The notes beneath the pieces were generated by a model. It did not search any database. It had not been told where the DNA came from and saw only the letters and a program-made list of their open reading frames with translations. Shown here in pieces: positions 57,971 through 64,000 of a stretch of 64,000 nucleotides of DNA. The stretch is from Mycobacterium sp. 236(2023) (GTDB lineage Bacteria > Actinomycetota > Actinomycetes > Mycobacteriales > Mycobacteriaceae), in the NCBI RefSeq assembly GCF_029623955.1, contig NZ_JARSBP010000003.1, positions 744,001-808,000 on the forward strand, given 5' to 3'. Numbering within the stretch: the first letter of the stretch is position 1; the number at the start of each line of letters is the position of its first letter. The position numbers were made by a program, and so were the translations under genes.

Positions 57971-58050
57971 AGGTTTTCGACCCACTTCTGAACCAGGCCG
58001 AACAGGGCGAAGACCGCCACGGTCAGCAGCGTGTAGATGATGACGGACAT
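57967..58050 (-). CDS. Additional 27-residue membrane protein at the head of the kdp operon
   Basis: ATG 58050 to TGA 57967, 27 residues. Hydrophobic helix ([17 protein letters not shown]) followed by a short basic/acidic tail QKWVENL. Overlaps kdpF as GTGA, so it is translationally coupled to it. I recall similar short ORFs before kdpF in other actinobacteria, usually unannotated. It could be a second regulatory micropeptide of the pump. AGGAG lies 14 nt before the ATG, farther than ideal. Confidence 0.7.
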   Translation of the reverse strand: MSVIIYTLLTVAVFALFGLVQKWVENL

Positions 58051-58289
58051 CACGGCTATCAGACTCCTGCGCTTGTTTACACACCCGCCGGTGGTGACGG
58101 GTTGCGGTCGCCAACGTATGCCTGATCTGCGGCCCGTGAGCTGGGCGTTGACGGTTTCTTGATGCCTGCGGCAGCAGTTTTTACGGACTCCATGCGGGGG
58201 GTCGGTGCGGCGTCAAAAGTCAGCCGATGCACCGTCAAGAAACTGCGAAGATTCAGCACCGTCTCAGATCTGTCGCGTAGACCGAGTTG
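58051..58289. promoter_or_regulatory. Divergent region between kdp operon and LysA-like gene, with 9-bp inverted repeat
   Basis: 239 bp without genes. Contains GTTTCTTGA (58154-58162) and its inverted copy TCAAGAAAC (58235-58243), 72 bp apart, plus TACGTT at about 58120 on the minus strand as a possible kdp -10. The inverted repeats could be KdpE sites, but the KdpE site in mycobacteria is not something I can match. Confidence 0.35.
58278..58283 (+). promoter_or_regulatory. Possible -10 box of the LysA-like gene
   Basis: TAGACC followed by 6 nt and ATG 58290; last base differs from TANNNT. Confidence 0.35.
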
Positions 58290-58961
58290 ATGACTATTTT
58301 GGACGTCCCCCTGGCGCCGCATCGGTTGTCGGCCTCGGTGCATTCGGTGCGGCGGATCCTGCCGATGGCCGGGTGTGCGCTGCCTGCCGGGATGCTGCGC
58401 GATCCGGGGGTGGCGGCGTGGGTGCGCAACCACGGCCTCGCGGTGACCGTGTGTGGCGAGGAGGAGCTGGATCTGGTGCAGGCCAGCGGAATTCGCCCCA
58501 TCCACGTGGTGATGCGGTGCGGTCTCGCGACGGGGACGGTGCGGCGCGCGGCCGCACTCGGCGTGGTGCGATTCGTGGTGTCGTCCGACAGGCACGTCGA
58601 TGTCCTCGCCGGCTGCGCACAGCCCACGAAGCACGTCTATCTCGACGACCGGGGTCCTGCGGTGCTCGGCGAGCGTCGGCTGGATGTGGTCGGAATGCAT
58701 TGCGATGTCGACGCTTCGCGGGGATACCCGGAATGGGGCGTCGCGGCGGAACGGCTGCTGAGCCGGATGGCGCTGATACAGACGTGGGGTATGACGCTGA
58801 CGCGGATCAGCCTGTCGGGAGGTTCGGCGGCGACGTGGCTGGCGGGCGACACCCGGGAGCTGAAGGCGATCTCGACGGCCGTCGACGACGCGCTCGATGC
58901 CGGGTGCGCGCGCTGGCGGTTGCCGCGGCCCGCAGTGGTGCTAGCGCCCCTGGCCGAGTGA
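58290..58961 (+). CDS. Protein resembling the PLP-barrel of LysA/alanine-racemase-like decarboxylases, probably non-catalytic
   Basis: 223 residues from ATG 58290 (a TTG one codon before is possible). The pattern of a type III PLP enzyme barrel is visible: GLAVTVCGEEELDLVQASGI aligns with the VxSxGELxLALxAG step of diaminopimelate decarboxylase, then RRAAALGVVRFVVSSDRHVDVL, VVGMHCDVDA (where LysA has GLHxHxGS) and LTRISLSGG (LDxGGG). The segment where the PLP Lys should be reads LPMAGCALPAG, without a Lys, and the C-terminal beta domain is absent. So PLP binding is unlikely. Function unknown. Confidence 0.65.
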   Translation: MTILDVPLAPHRLSASVHSVRRILPMAGCALPAGMLRDPGVAAWVRNHGLAVTVCGEEELDLVQASGIRPIHVVMRCGLATGTVRRAAALGVVRFVVSSDRHVDVLAGCAQPTKHVYLDDRGPAVLGERRLDVVGMHCDVDASRGYPEWGVAAERLLSRMALIQTWGMTLTRISLSGGSAATWLAGDTRELKAISTAVDDALDAGCARWRLPRPAVVLAPLAE

Positions 58962-58970
58962 ATCGCCGAA

Positions 58971-59019
58971 TCTGAACTTGTTGGTGCTTTCGTCGGGGGA
59001 TCGCACCAACAAGTTCAGA
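58971..59019. terminator. Perfect 17-bp hairpin, bidirectional terminator
   Basis: TCTGAACTTGTTGGTGC (58971-58987) and its exact reverse complement (59003-59019) with a 15-nt loop. It sits between the stops of two convergent genes. Confidence 0.75.
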
Positions 59020-59034
59020 CTCGACGACGCTGGG

Positions 59035-59295
59035 TCAGCTCTCGACCACTCCGGCGGCCTGGGCCTTCGTCACCATCTCGCCCCAGGCGTGCTGGCCGGC
59101 GACGAACACGGTCAACACGGTTACGAGGGCGATCGACGACACGATCCAGTAGGCGACGGGCGACACCGTCGCGGGCGTTGCCATCAGCATCATGCCGAAG
59201 CTCGCGAGGACGGCGAGGAGGGCGGTCAGCCACGTTCGCTGCGTCTCGCGAGCGAGCGTGTTGCGTGCTCTGGGAAACTCCGCTGTTGCAGCCAT
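59035..59295 (-). CDS. Small two-helix membrane protein
   Basis: 86 residues from ATG 59295. A basic N-terminus, then two hydrophobic segments (WLTALLAVLASFGMMLMA and AYWIVSSIALVTVLTVFVAG) and a short soluble end. No family recognised with confidence. It lies in the stress island, but I see no SigF-like box before it. Alternative start 39 nt upstream gives 99 residues. Confidence 0.65.
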   Translation of the reverse strand: MAATAEFPRARNTLARETQRTWLTALLAVLASFGMMLMATPATVSPVAYWIVSSIALVTVLTVFVAGQHAWGEMVTKAQAAGVVES

Positions 59296-59373
59296 GACGT
59301 TCAGAGTGGGGCCCTGGCGTAAGAGCCGCCTCATCGATAGCTGTGGAAATGCTTTGAAGTGAGCGTGAGGTTG

Positions 59374-59649
59374 CTAAGCCGGAGGTAGCTCGTGCGTCAT
59401 GGCGTGATAGCCGCGGGCGCCTGCACGTTGTAGCGCGGCGCGGACAATCCCGACGATGAGGCCCTGGATGGCAGCCGCGACGAATACCGTCTTGGCCGAC
59501 TGGGTCAGGTCTTTGGCGTCAGGGGGCTCCGGGTCGTTGGCACCGACGCGCTTCCACACCTGGCCGAAGATCGCTCCGGCGAGCAAGCCGCCTCCGACTC
59601 CGGTGGCAACCGACAGAGGTGTGTACAGCGATCGTGCGATCTTGCTCAT
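59374..59649 (-). CDS. DUF4235 membrane protein
   Basis: 91 residues. Two hydrophobic segments (ATGVGGGLLAGAIFGQVW and VFVAAAIQGLIVGIVRAAL) around the PPDAKDLTQSA motif typical of DUF4235, a small actinobacterial family of unknown role, frequently stress-induced. A perfect SigF-type promoter lies 44 nt upstream of the start. Confidence 0.85.
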   Translation of the reverse strand: MSKIARSLYTPLSVATGVGGGLLAGAIFGQVWKRVGANDPEPPDAKDLTQSAKTVFVAAAIQGLIVGIVRAALQRAGARGYHAMTHELPPA

Positions 59650-59693
59650 CGTCGCTCCAATCCGTGTGCGGCGCAGGTTGCGTTGGGGACCGT

Positions 59694-59718
59694 CTACCCC
59701 GGTGTCTGCTGGTCAAAC
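59694..59718 (-). promoter_or_regulatory. SigF-like promoter of the DUF4235 gene
   Basis: GTTT (59718-59715), 15 nt, GGGTAG (59699-59694) on the minus strand. Confidence 0.7.
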
Positions 59719-59745
59719 CCCGCGCGCGGGTGGGAGGATCAGTGG

Positions 59746-60261
59746 ATGGGCGCCGGTCGGCAGTACGACGACGAGAACTGGGACCGGGCGCAGCGCAATG
59801 AGACCGAAACCGAACGGCTAGACCGTAATTGGGCCAGCCTGTTGCAGGAGCTCCGGGTGGTGCAGACCGGGGTGCAGCTGCTCACCGGGTTCTTGTTGAC
59901 CTTGCCGTTCCAGCAGCGCTTCGACATCCTCGATGACCACATGCAGGGCGTGTATCTTGCGACGGTGTGCGCGGCGGTGGCGTCCACGGCGCTGCTGATC
60001 GCGCCCGTCGCCATGCACAGGTTCCTGTTCCGTCGGCATCGCCTGGCAGCGCTCGTCAACGCGGCGCACCGATGTGCATATGCAGGTCTGCTGCTGCTCG
60101 CGATCGCGGTGTCCGGCATGACCGTCATCATCTTCGATGCGGTCGTAGGGTTGTATCCGGCGCTCATCGCCGGTGGGATCGCGCTCGTGGTTTTCGCGAC
60201 GTTCTGGTGGGTGCTGCCGTATTCGATGCGGGCCGGGGAGCAGCAACCGCCCGCGCCGTAG
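59746..60261 (+). CDS. DUF6328 membrane protein
   Basis: 171 residues from ATG 59746 with GGGAGG 8 nt upstream. Cytosolic charged N-terminus, then NWASLLQELRVVQTGVQLLTGFLLTLPFQQRF (family core, here in overlapping pieces) and four hydrophobic helices. Matches the DUF6328 pattern, function unknown. Divergent from the DUF4235 gene. No SigF box seen on this strand. Confidence 0.8.
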   Translation: MGAGRQYDDENWDRAQRNETETERLDRNWASLLQELRVVQTGVQLLTGFLLTLPFQQRFDILDDHMQGVYLATVCAAVASTALLIAPVAMHRFLFRRHRLAALVNAAHRCAYAGLLLLAIAVSGMTVIIFDAVVGLYPALIAGGIALVVFATFWWVLPYSMRAGEQQPPAP

Positions 60262-60284
60262 CGGATCTCGGTGGATCCTTTGAC

Positions 60285-60309
60285 GTTTGGTCGGGTTAAC
60301 ACAGGGTAG
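60285..60309 (+). promoter_or_regulatory. SigF-like promoter of the alcohol dehydrogenase gene
   Basis: GTTT (60285-60288), 15 nt, GGGTAG (60304-60309), then 9 nt to ATG 60319. The expected start of transcription is within a few bases of the start codon. Confidence 0.75.
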
Positions 60310-60318
60310 TTCGGCCGC

Positions 60319-61500
60319 ATGAAGGCAGTCACCTGGCATGGCCGACGAGACGTGCGCGTCGACTCCGTCGCCGATCCCGAAATCACAGAACCGACCGACG
60401 CGATCATCGAGGTCACGTCGACCAATATCTGCGGGTCCGATCTGCACCTCTACGAGGTTCTCGGCGCATTCATGAACGAGGGCGATGTCCTCGGGCATGA
60501 GCCGATGGGCATCGTCCGCGAAGTCGGCTCCGCGGTGAGCAATCTCGCGGTCGGCGACCGTGTGGTCATTCCGTTCCAGATTTCGTGCGGCCACTGCTTC
60601 ATGTGCGACCGGCACCTCTACACCCAGTGTGAGACGACACAGGTGCGCGATCAGGGGATGGGCGCCGCGTTGTTCGGCTATTCCGAGCTCTACGGCTCGG
60701 TCCCCGGCGGGCAGGCAGAGTATCTCCGCGTGCCGCAGGCGCAGTTCACCCATATCAAAGTGCCTGAGGGGCCGCCAGATTCGCGTTTCGTCTACCTGTC
60801 GGACGTGTTGCCCACCGCATGGCAGGCGGTGGCGTACGCCGACGTCCCCGACGGCGGCACCGTCACCGTCATCGGACTGGGTCCCATCGGTGACATGGCC
60901 GCGCGAATCGCCCAGCACCTCGGCTATCAGGTGTTCGCAGTCGATCTCGTCCCGGAGCGGCTGGACCGGGCCACTGCACGCGGCATCCAGACCATCGATG
61001 CCGCCAACATCGACGGCTCGGTCGGCGACGAGGTGCGCCGGCTGACGCAGGGGCGCGGCAGTGACTCGGTGATCGACGCGGTCGGAATGGAGGCACACGG
61101 ATCCCCGGTGGCCAAGGCCGCCCAGCGGGCCACAGCGCTGCTGCCGGACGCCATCGCGAAACCGATGATGCAGAAGGCGGGCGTCGACCGCCTCGACGCT
61201 CTGTACACCGCGATCGACTGTGTGCGGCGCGGCGGAACGCTGTCGTTGATCGGTGTGTACGGCGGCATGGCCGACCCGATGCCGATGCTGACGCTGTTCG
61301 ACAAGCAGATACAACTCAGAATGGGTCAGGCCAACGTGAAAAGGTGGGTCGACGACATCATGCCGTTGCTGACCGATTCCGACCCGCTGGGGGTCGATAC
61401 CTTCGCCACGCACGTGCTGCCGCTCGCCGAGGCGCCGCACGCGTACGAGATCTTCCAGAAGAAGCAGGACGGTGCCGTGAAGGTGATTTTGCAGCCCTGA
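60319..61500 (+). CDS. Zinc-dependent alcohol dehydrogenase, formaldehyde-dehydrogenase-like
   Basis: 393 residues. Medium-chain dehydrogenase: catalytic zinc ligands C38 in NICGSDLHLYE and H61-E62 in GHEPMG, structural zinc Cys set in SCGHCFMCDRHLYTQC, and the NAD-binding GLGPIGDMAA. The long C-terminal part (KPMMQKAGVDRLDALYTAIDCVRRGG) matches the glutathione-independent formaldehyde dehydrogenase-like group widespread in actinobacteria. Substrate not certain; a general stress role is suggested by its SigF-type promoter. Confidence 0.93.
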   Translation: MKAVTWHGRRDVRVDSVADPEITEPTDAIIEVTSTNICGSDLHLYEVLGAFMNEGDVLGHEPMGIVREVGSAVSNLAVGDRVVIPFQISCGHCFMCDRHLYTQCETTQVRDQGMGAALFGYSELYGSVPGGQAEYLRVPQAQFTHIKVPEGPPDSRFVYLSDVLPTAWQAVAYADVPDGGTVTVIGLGPIGDMAARIAQHLGYQVFAVDLVPERLDRATARGIQTIDAANIDGSVGDEVRRLTQGRGSDSVIDAVGMEAHGSPVAKAAQRATALLPDAIAKPMMQKAGVDRLDALYTAIDCVRRGGTLSLIGVYGGMADPMPMLTLFDKQIQLRMGQANVKRWVDDIMPLLTDSDPLGVDTFATHVLPLAEAPHAYEIFQKKQDGAVKVILQP

Positions 61501-61513
61501 ACTGCACGAACAG

Positions 61514-61539
61514 GTGTGGAGAACGGCGCGCGCGGGTAA
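61514..61539 (+). promoter_or_regulatory. SigF-like promoter of the topoisomerase IB gene
   Basis: GTGT (61514-61517, one mismatch), 16 nt, GGGTAA (61534-61539), then 9 nt to GTG 61549. Confidence 0.55.
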
Positions 61540-61548
61540 TAGCCGCCC

Positions 61549-62571
61549 GTGAGACTTTCGCGGAGCAAGGTCAGCGGACCCGGCATTGTTCGCAAGCGGC
61601 GCGGAAAGGGTTTCTCCTATTACGGCCCCGATGGAGAGTTGCTGGCCGACGACGAGACCGCGCAGCGCATCAAGGATCTCGTCATCCCGCCGGCGTGGAA
61701 GAACGTGTGGATCAGCACGAAGCCCAGCGGCCACATCCAGGCCGTCGGCACTGATGTCGCGGGTCGCCGACAGTACCTCTATCACGAGAAGTGGCAGCAG
61801 GAGCGGGCCGAGGAGAAGTTCGACCGCGTCCTGGAAATGTCTGTGCGGCTACCGGAGTGGCGCGCGCAGATCGCGAAGGATCTGTCCAAGCGGGGGCTGG
61901 AACGTGAGCGCGTCCTCGCGCTGGCTCTGCAACTGCTCGACCGTGGCTACTTCCGGGCGGGCGGCGAACAGTCCGCAGAAGAGTTCGAGCACTACGGCTT
62001 GGCGACGCTGCTCTGCGAGCACGTGACGGTCCGCAAAGGTGCGGTGATGTTCGAGTATCCGGCCAAGAGCGGGGTGCAGCGCAGCCTCGAGATCGAGGAT
62101 CCCGAGGTTGTCCGCGCCGTCCGATCCCTGATGCGACGCGAGGGCCGCTCCGACCGGCTACTGGTGTGCCGCGGCGCCACCAACGGCGCTTGGGTCGACG
62201 TGCACGCCAACGACCTCAACGCGCGCTTCAAGGAGCTCGTGGGTGACGAGTACACCGTGAAGGATCTCCGGACCTGGCACGGCACGGTACTCGCGGCTGC
62301 CGCGTTTGCGGATGCAAAGGAACCGACGTCGAAAACCCGGGTCAAGAAGGAGACCTCGGCGGTGATGAAAGAGGTCTCCGAAGAACTGGGCAACACACCG
62401 GCCGTCGCGAGGAGTTCGTACGTCGACCCGCGGCTGGTCGACGGATATGCGCAGGGCATGACGATAAAGGCAGCAGTGCGACGGGCGGAGAAGGCAAAAG
62501 ACCCCGACGCTTCCCAGGCGATTCTGGAGAAGGCCACCCGGACATTGATCCGCCGCGTGGCACGAGGCTGA
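61549..62571 (+). CDS. DNA topoisomerase IB (poxvirus-like)
   Basis: 340 residues from GTG 61549. Relaxes supercoils through a 3'-phosphotyrosine intermediate. Bacterial TopIB features: N-terminal RRGKGFSYYGPDG and RIKDLVIPPAWKNVWIS domain, then the catalytic domain with the Arg of VQRSLEI region, KDLRTWHGT (Lys, Arg241, His244) and nucleophilic Y291 in ARSSYVDPRLVDGY. Cytosolic. Present in many mycolicibacteria but absent from M. tuberculosis as far as I recall. SigF-type promoter suggests use in stress or stationary phase. Confidence 0.95.
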   Translation: MRLSRSKVSGPGIVRKRRGKGFSYYGPDGELLADDETAQRIKDLVIPPAWKNVWISTKPSGHIQAVGTDVAGRRQYLYHEKWQQERAEEKFDRVLEMSVRLPEWRAQIAKDLSKRGLERERVLALALQLLDRGYFRAGGEQSAEEFEHYGLATLLCEHVTVRKGAVMFEYPAKSGVQRSLEIEDPEVVRAVRSLMRREGRSDRLLVCRGATNGAWVDVHANDLNARFKELVGDEYTVKDLRTWHGTVLAAAAFADAKEPTSKTRVKKETSAVMKEVSEELGNTPAVARSSYVDPRLVDGYAQGMTIKAAVRRAEKAKDPDASQAILEKATRTLIRRVARG

Positions 62572-62572
62572 C

Positions 62573-62597
62573 GTTTGGTAGCTGGCCCGCCGGGCAA
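62573..62597 (+). promoter_or_regulatory. SigF-like promoter of the DUF7218 gene
   Basis: GTTT (62573-62576), 15 nt, GGGCAA (62592-62597). The C in place of T is also found in the promoter at 63462. The leader of about 30 nt carries GGAGG (62621-62625) before ATG 62635. Confidence 0.5.
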
Positions 62598-62634
62598 TTC
62601 GATAGGGATCCAACGGGGTAGGAGGTTTGATTCC

Positions 62635-62892
62635 ATGCCAAACGCATCGATCAAAAACGAGAAGATGTACGAAGATCTTCGCCGCGAGGGCAACTCCAAA
62701 GAGAAGTCTGCGCGTATTTCCAATGCGGCTGCCGCCCGCGGCAAGTCGTCGGTCGGCCGCAAGGGCGGGCAGTCCGGTTCCTATGACGACTGGACCGTGG
62801 ACGATCTGAAACAGAAGGCCAAGCAGCTTGGCCTGACGGGTTATTCGCACCTCACCAAGGACAAGCTGATCTACAAGCTTCGAAATCACTGA
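62635..62892 (+). CDS. DUF7218/Rho-N-like small basic protein
   Basis: 85 residues from ATG 62635. N-terminal helix pattern KNEKMYEDLRREGNSKEKSARISNAA typical of the family (two parts joined), then GGQSGSYDDWTV and a C-terminal Rho termination-factor N-like or SAP-like helix DDLKQKAKQLGLTGYSHLTKDKLI, which can bind nucleic acid. Found in stress regulons of actinobacteria; function unproven. Next gene 5 bp downstream. Confidence 0.85.
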   Translation: MPNASIKNEKMYEDLRREGNSKEKSARISNAAAARGKSSVGRKGGQSGSYDDWTVDDLKQKAKQLGLTGYSHLTKDKLIYKLRNH

Positions 62893-62897
62893 AACCC

Positions 62898-63269
62898 ATG
62901 TCGGTCACAGCCTTTCAGGATTTCCCGCTGGCCGACCGCGATCGTGAGTGGGATGGTTCGGCCGCTGAGAAACGCGTCCGAAAGTGGGCGGATGCCACCG
63001 ATGAGCCGAACCAGAAGTATCGCGACGCGCACGTCTGGTACGACCAGGAAAACAAGGACAATTTCACGGGGTACAAACTGCTCGTCGCCGACGTCATCGA
63101 CGGCAAGCTTCGGGCTGTGCCGCGTGGCGTGATGGCGGCGGGGGCGATCATGCAGGGCGGGCGCGGCGGAGTCGACCTCCCGGAGAAAGACATCGACCGC
63201 GTGAAAAGCCACCTGGCGAAGTACTACAAGAAGATGGGCGACACGGCGCCGTGGGATCGTGACGACTAG
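62898..63269 (+). CDS. Small protein with a phage-type (head-protein-associated) domain
   Basis: 123 residues from ATG 62898. The pattern DFPLADRDREWDGSAAEKRVRKWA ... YKLLVADVIDGKLRAVPRGVMAAGAIMQGGRGGVDLPEKDIDRVKSHLAKYYKKMG (cited in pieces only) is one I know as a stand-alone domain and as a part of phage head-maturation proteins; it may correspond to a DUF. Highly charged, no membrane segment. It follows the DUF7218 gene by 5 bp and probably shares its SigF-type promoter. Confidence 0.7.
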   Translation: MSVTAFQDFPLADRDREWDGSAAEKRVRKWADATDEPNQKYRDAHVWYDQENKDNFTGYKLLVADVIDGKLRAVPRGVMAAGAIMQGGRGGVDLPEKDIDRVKSHLAKYYKKMGDTAPWDRDD

Positions 63270-63452
63270 TCAGGTGTCGTCGCTGCGCGCCTCGGCGCCG
63301 GACTCACCGGCGTCGAAATCGTCATCGGAACTGGACCGTCCGACGTAGGGCCCGTCAGCTTGGTCGTCGTCGCCCTTCGATGCGCGGGATCCGGCCACCT
63401 TCGGGTCAGCCTCGACGTCGGCCTCGGCCTTTTCTTCCTGCGGATTCGTCAT
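63270..63452 (-). CDS. Acidic, disordered 60-residue protein
   Basis: 60 residues from ATG 63452. Very rich in Asp, Glu, Ser and Ala (EEKAEADVEADPKVAGS, SSSDDDFDAGES), with no predicted fold; similar acidic peptides are common stress genes in mycobacteria. A start 66 nt upstream (63518) would put the first codons over the SigF promoter of the divergent gene; ATG 63452 instead lies exactly 9 nt after a SigF-like -10. Stop codon touches the previous convergent gene. Confidence 0.7.
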   Translation of the reverse strand: MTNPQEEKAEADVEADPKVAGSRASKGDDDQADGPYVGRSSSDDDFDAGESGAEARSDDT

Positions 63453-63461
63453 GGGCACGGC

Positions 63462-63486
63462 ATGCCCCTGGGCAAGCCTTTCAAAC
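63462..63486 (-). promoter_or_regulatory. SigF-like promoter of the acidic small protein
   Basis: GTTT (63486-63483), 15 nt, GGGCAT (63467-63462) on the minus strand, then 9 nt to ATG 63452. Confidence 0.55.
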
Positions 63487-63508
63487 GTATTACGTGACGG
63501 TGCATACC

Positions 63509-63533
63509 GTTTGGTCATATTTGCCTCGGGTAT
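63509..63533 (+). promoter_or_regulatory. SigF promoter of the flavoprotein gene
   Basis: GTTT (63509-63512), 15 nt, GGGTAT (63528-63533), then 9 nt to ATG 63543. Perfect match to the mycobacterial SigF consensus. Confidence 0.8.
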
Positions 63534-63542
63534 GTCGAACAC

Positions 63543-64000
63543 ATGTCGTTGCGTGCTCTTGCACTGGTCTGCAGCCTGAAGCCAAGCCCCGCGCCATCGA
63601 GCAGCGCGCTCATCGCCGAGCACGTTTTCGAGACGCTGCGTGACAGCGGGGTCGAGTGTGAAGCGCTGCGCTGCGTCGACTTCGACATCGCCCCTGGTGT
63701 CGAGACCGACATGGGCGACGGGGATCAGTGGCCGCAGATCCGGGAAAAGATTCAGGCGGCGGACATCCTGCTGATCAGCACACCGGTGTGGCTCGGACAT
63801 CCGTCGTCGGTGACGCAGCGAGTGCTGGAACGCCTCGACGCGGAGTTGTCATCTAATGATGACGAGGGCCGGCCCGCGATGGCGGGCAAGGTGGCGATCG
63901 TCAGCGTGGTCGGCAACGAGGACGGCGCACACAAGACGGTGGCCGACGTCTTCCAGGCCGTCAACGACGTCGGCTTCAGCATCCCGGCCCAGGGGTGCAC
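63543..64000 (+). CDS. Flavodoxin-fold NAD(P)H-dependent FMN reductase (3' truncated by window edge)
   Basis: 152 visible residues, frame open at the right edge. Starts with a Rossmann-like beta strand and phosphate loop (ALALVCSLKPSPAPSSSALIAEHV), then AADILLISTPVWLGHPSSVTQRVLERLD, the flavin-contacting TPVWLG turn and AIVSVVGNEDGAHKT. This is the flavodoxin_2/FMN-reductase fold (WrbA or NADPH quinone reductase type). Electron acceptor unknown. ATG 63543 is set by the SigF promoter 9 nt upstream. Confidence 0.85.
   Translation, partial: MSLRALALVCSLKPSPAPSSSALIAEHVFETLRDSGVECEALRCVDFDIAPGVETDMGDGDQWPQIREKIQAADILLISTPVWLGHPSSVTQRVLERLDAELSSNDDEGRPAMAGKVAIVSVVGNEDGAHKTVADVFQAVNDVGFSIPAQGC

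Noticed and set aside
63453..63518. Upstream ATG (63518) for the acidic small protein
   Set aside because: It would place codons over the divergent SigF promoter, while ATG 63452 sits exactly 9 nt after its own SigF-like -10.

Overview
This window is a chromosomal segment of a fast-growing mycobacterium (Mycolicibacterium type). The DNA is GC-rich throughout. The left end codes for a PE-PPE domain protein, several genes carry mycobacterial lipoprotein or Mce-free cell-envelope signatures (LpqT, LpqU, RpfB, DUF5642 lipoproteins), and the core gene order follows the M. tuberculosis block from about Rv1000c to Rv1031: alkB-like, arcA, pmt, rsmI, pabB, metG, tatD, rpfB, rsmA, ispE, pks16, pth, rplY, lpqT, prsA, glmU, tRNA-Gln, TetR, mfd, mazG, lpqU, eno, ftsB, DUF501, ppx2, kdp. 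The synteny is recalled from the M. tuberculosis annotation, not computed.

Layout. 0-5.4 kb: end of a PE-PPE gene, two DUF5642-like lipoproteins, an AlkB-type dioxygenase, soxR divergent from arginine deiminase across a SoxR-box palindrome, and a frameshifted DUF559/AbiEi-like gene. 5.4-14.8 kb: protein mannosyltransferase and rsmI back to back, a hydrolase, pabB, an ECF41 sigma factor with its partner oxidoreductase and a matching promoter, metG and tatD. 14.9-20.5 kb: rpfB-rsmA, then an amino-acid permease and a soluble non-RD Ser/Thr kinase that separate rsmA from ispE. 20.5-31.5 kb: pks16, a DrrAB-type exporter whose ATPase gene is frameshifted, an Fe-S protein, pth-rplY, an SDR, and the lpqT-arsC-prsA-glmU cluster with tRNA-Gln. 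31.6-37.8 kb: TetR, a WXG-calpain protease with a membrane-anchored partner, and mfd. 37.8-46.7 kb: mazG, the efeUOB ferrous/ferric uptake operon, lpqU, eno, ftsB, DUF501, ppx2. 46.7-58.1 kb: DUF4383, prpE, an epoxide-hydrolase-like gene, and a single-strand kdp operon (extra small membrane ORF, kdpF, A, B, C, D, E). 58.3-64 kb: an LysA-like barrel protein and a stress-gene island (DUF4235, DUF6328, alcohol dehydrogenase, topoisomerase IB, DUF7218, phage-type domain protein, flavoprotein).

Regulation visible in the DNA. At least 14 genes have a TANNNT-type -10 box 6-7 nt before the start codon, the signature of leaderless mRNAs, and this also fixes several start sites. Seven motifs of the SigF type (GTTT-N15/16-GGGTA or close variant) precede genes at 47.1 kb and 59.6-63.5 kb; four of these lie exactly 9 nt before the start codon. 

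Main leads: (1) a one-operon pair coding for a WXG-type N-terminus fused to a calpain-like cysteine protease plus a membrane-anchored partner, which looks like a type VII secreted effector and candidate immunity or partner protein; (2) a 27-residue membrane ORF at the head of the kdp operon and a Cys-rich insert in KdpC; (3) the SigF island with leaderless geometry; (4) palindromic operators before soxR/arcA and efeU; (5) two frameshifted genes that should be checked against raw reads.
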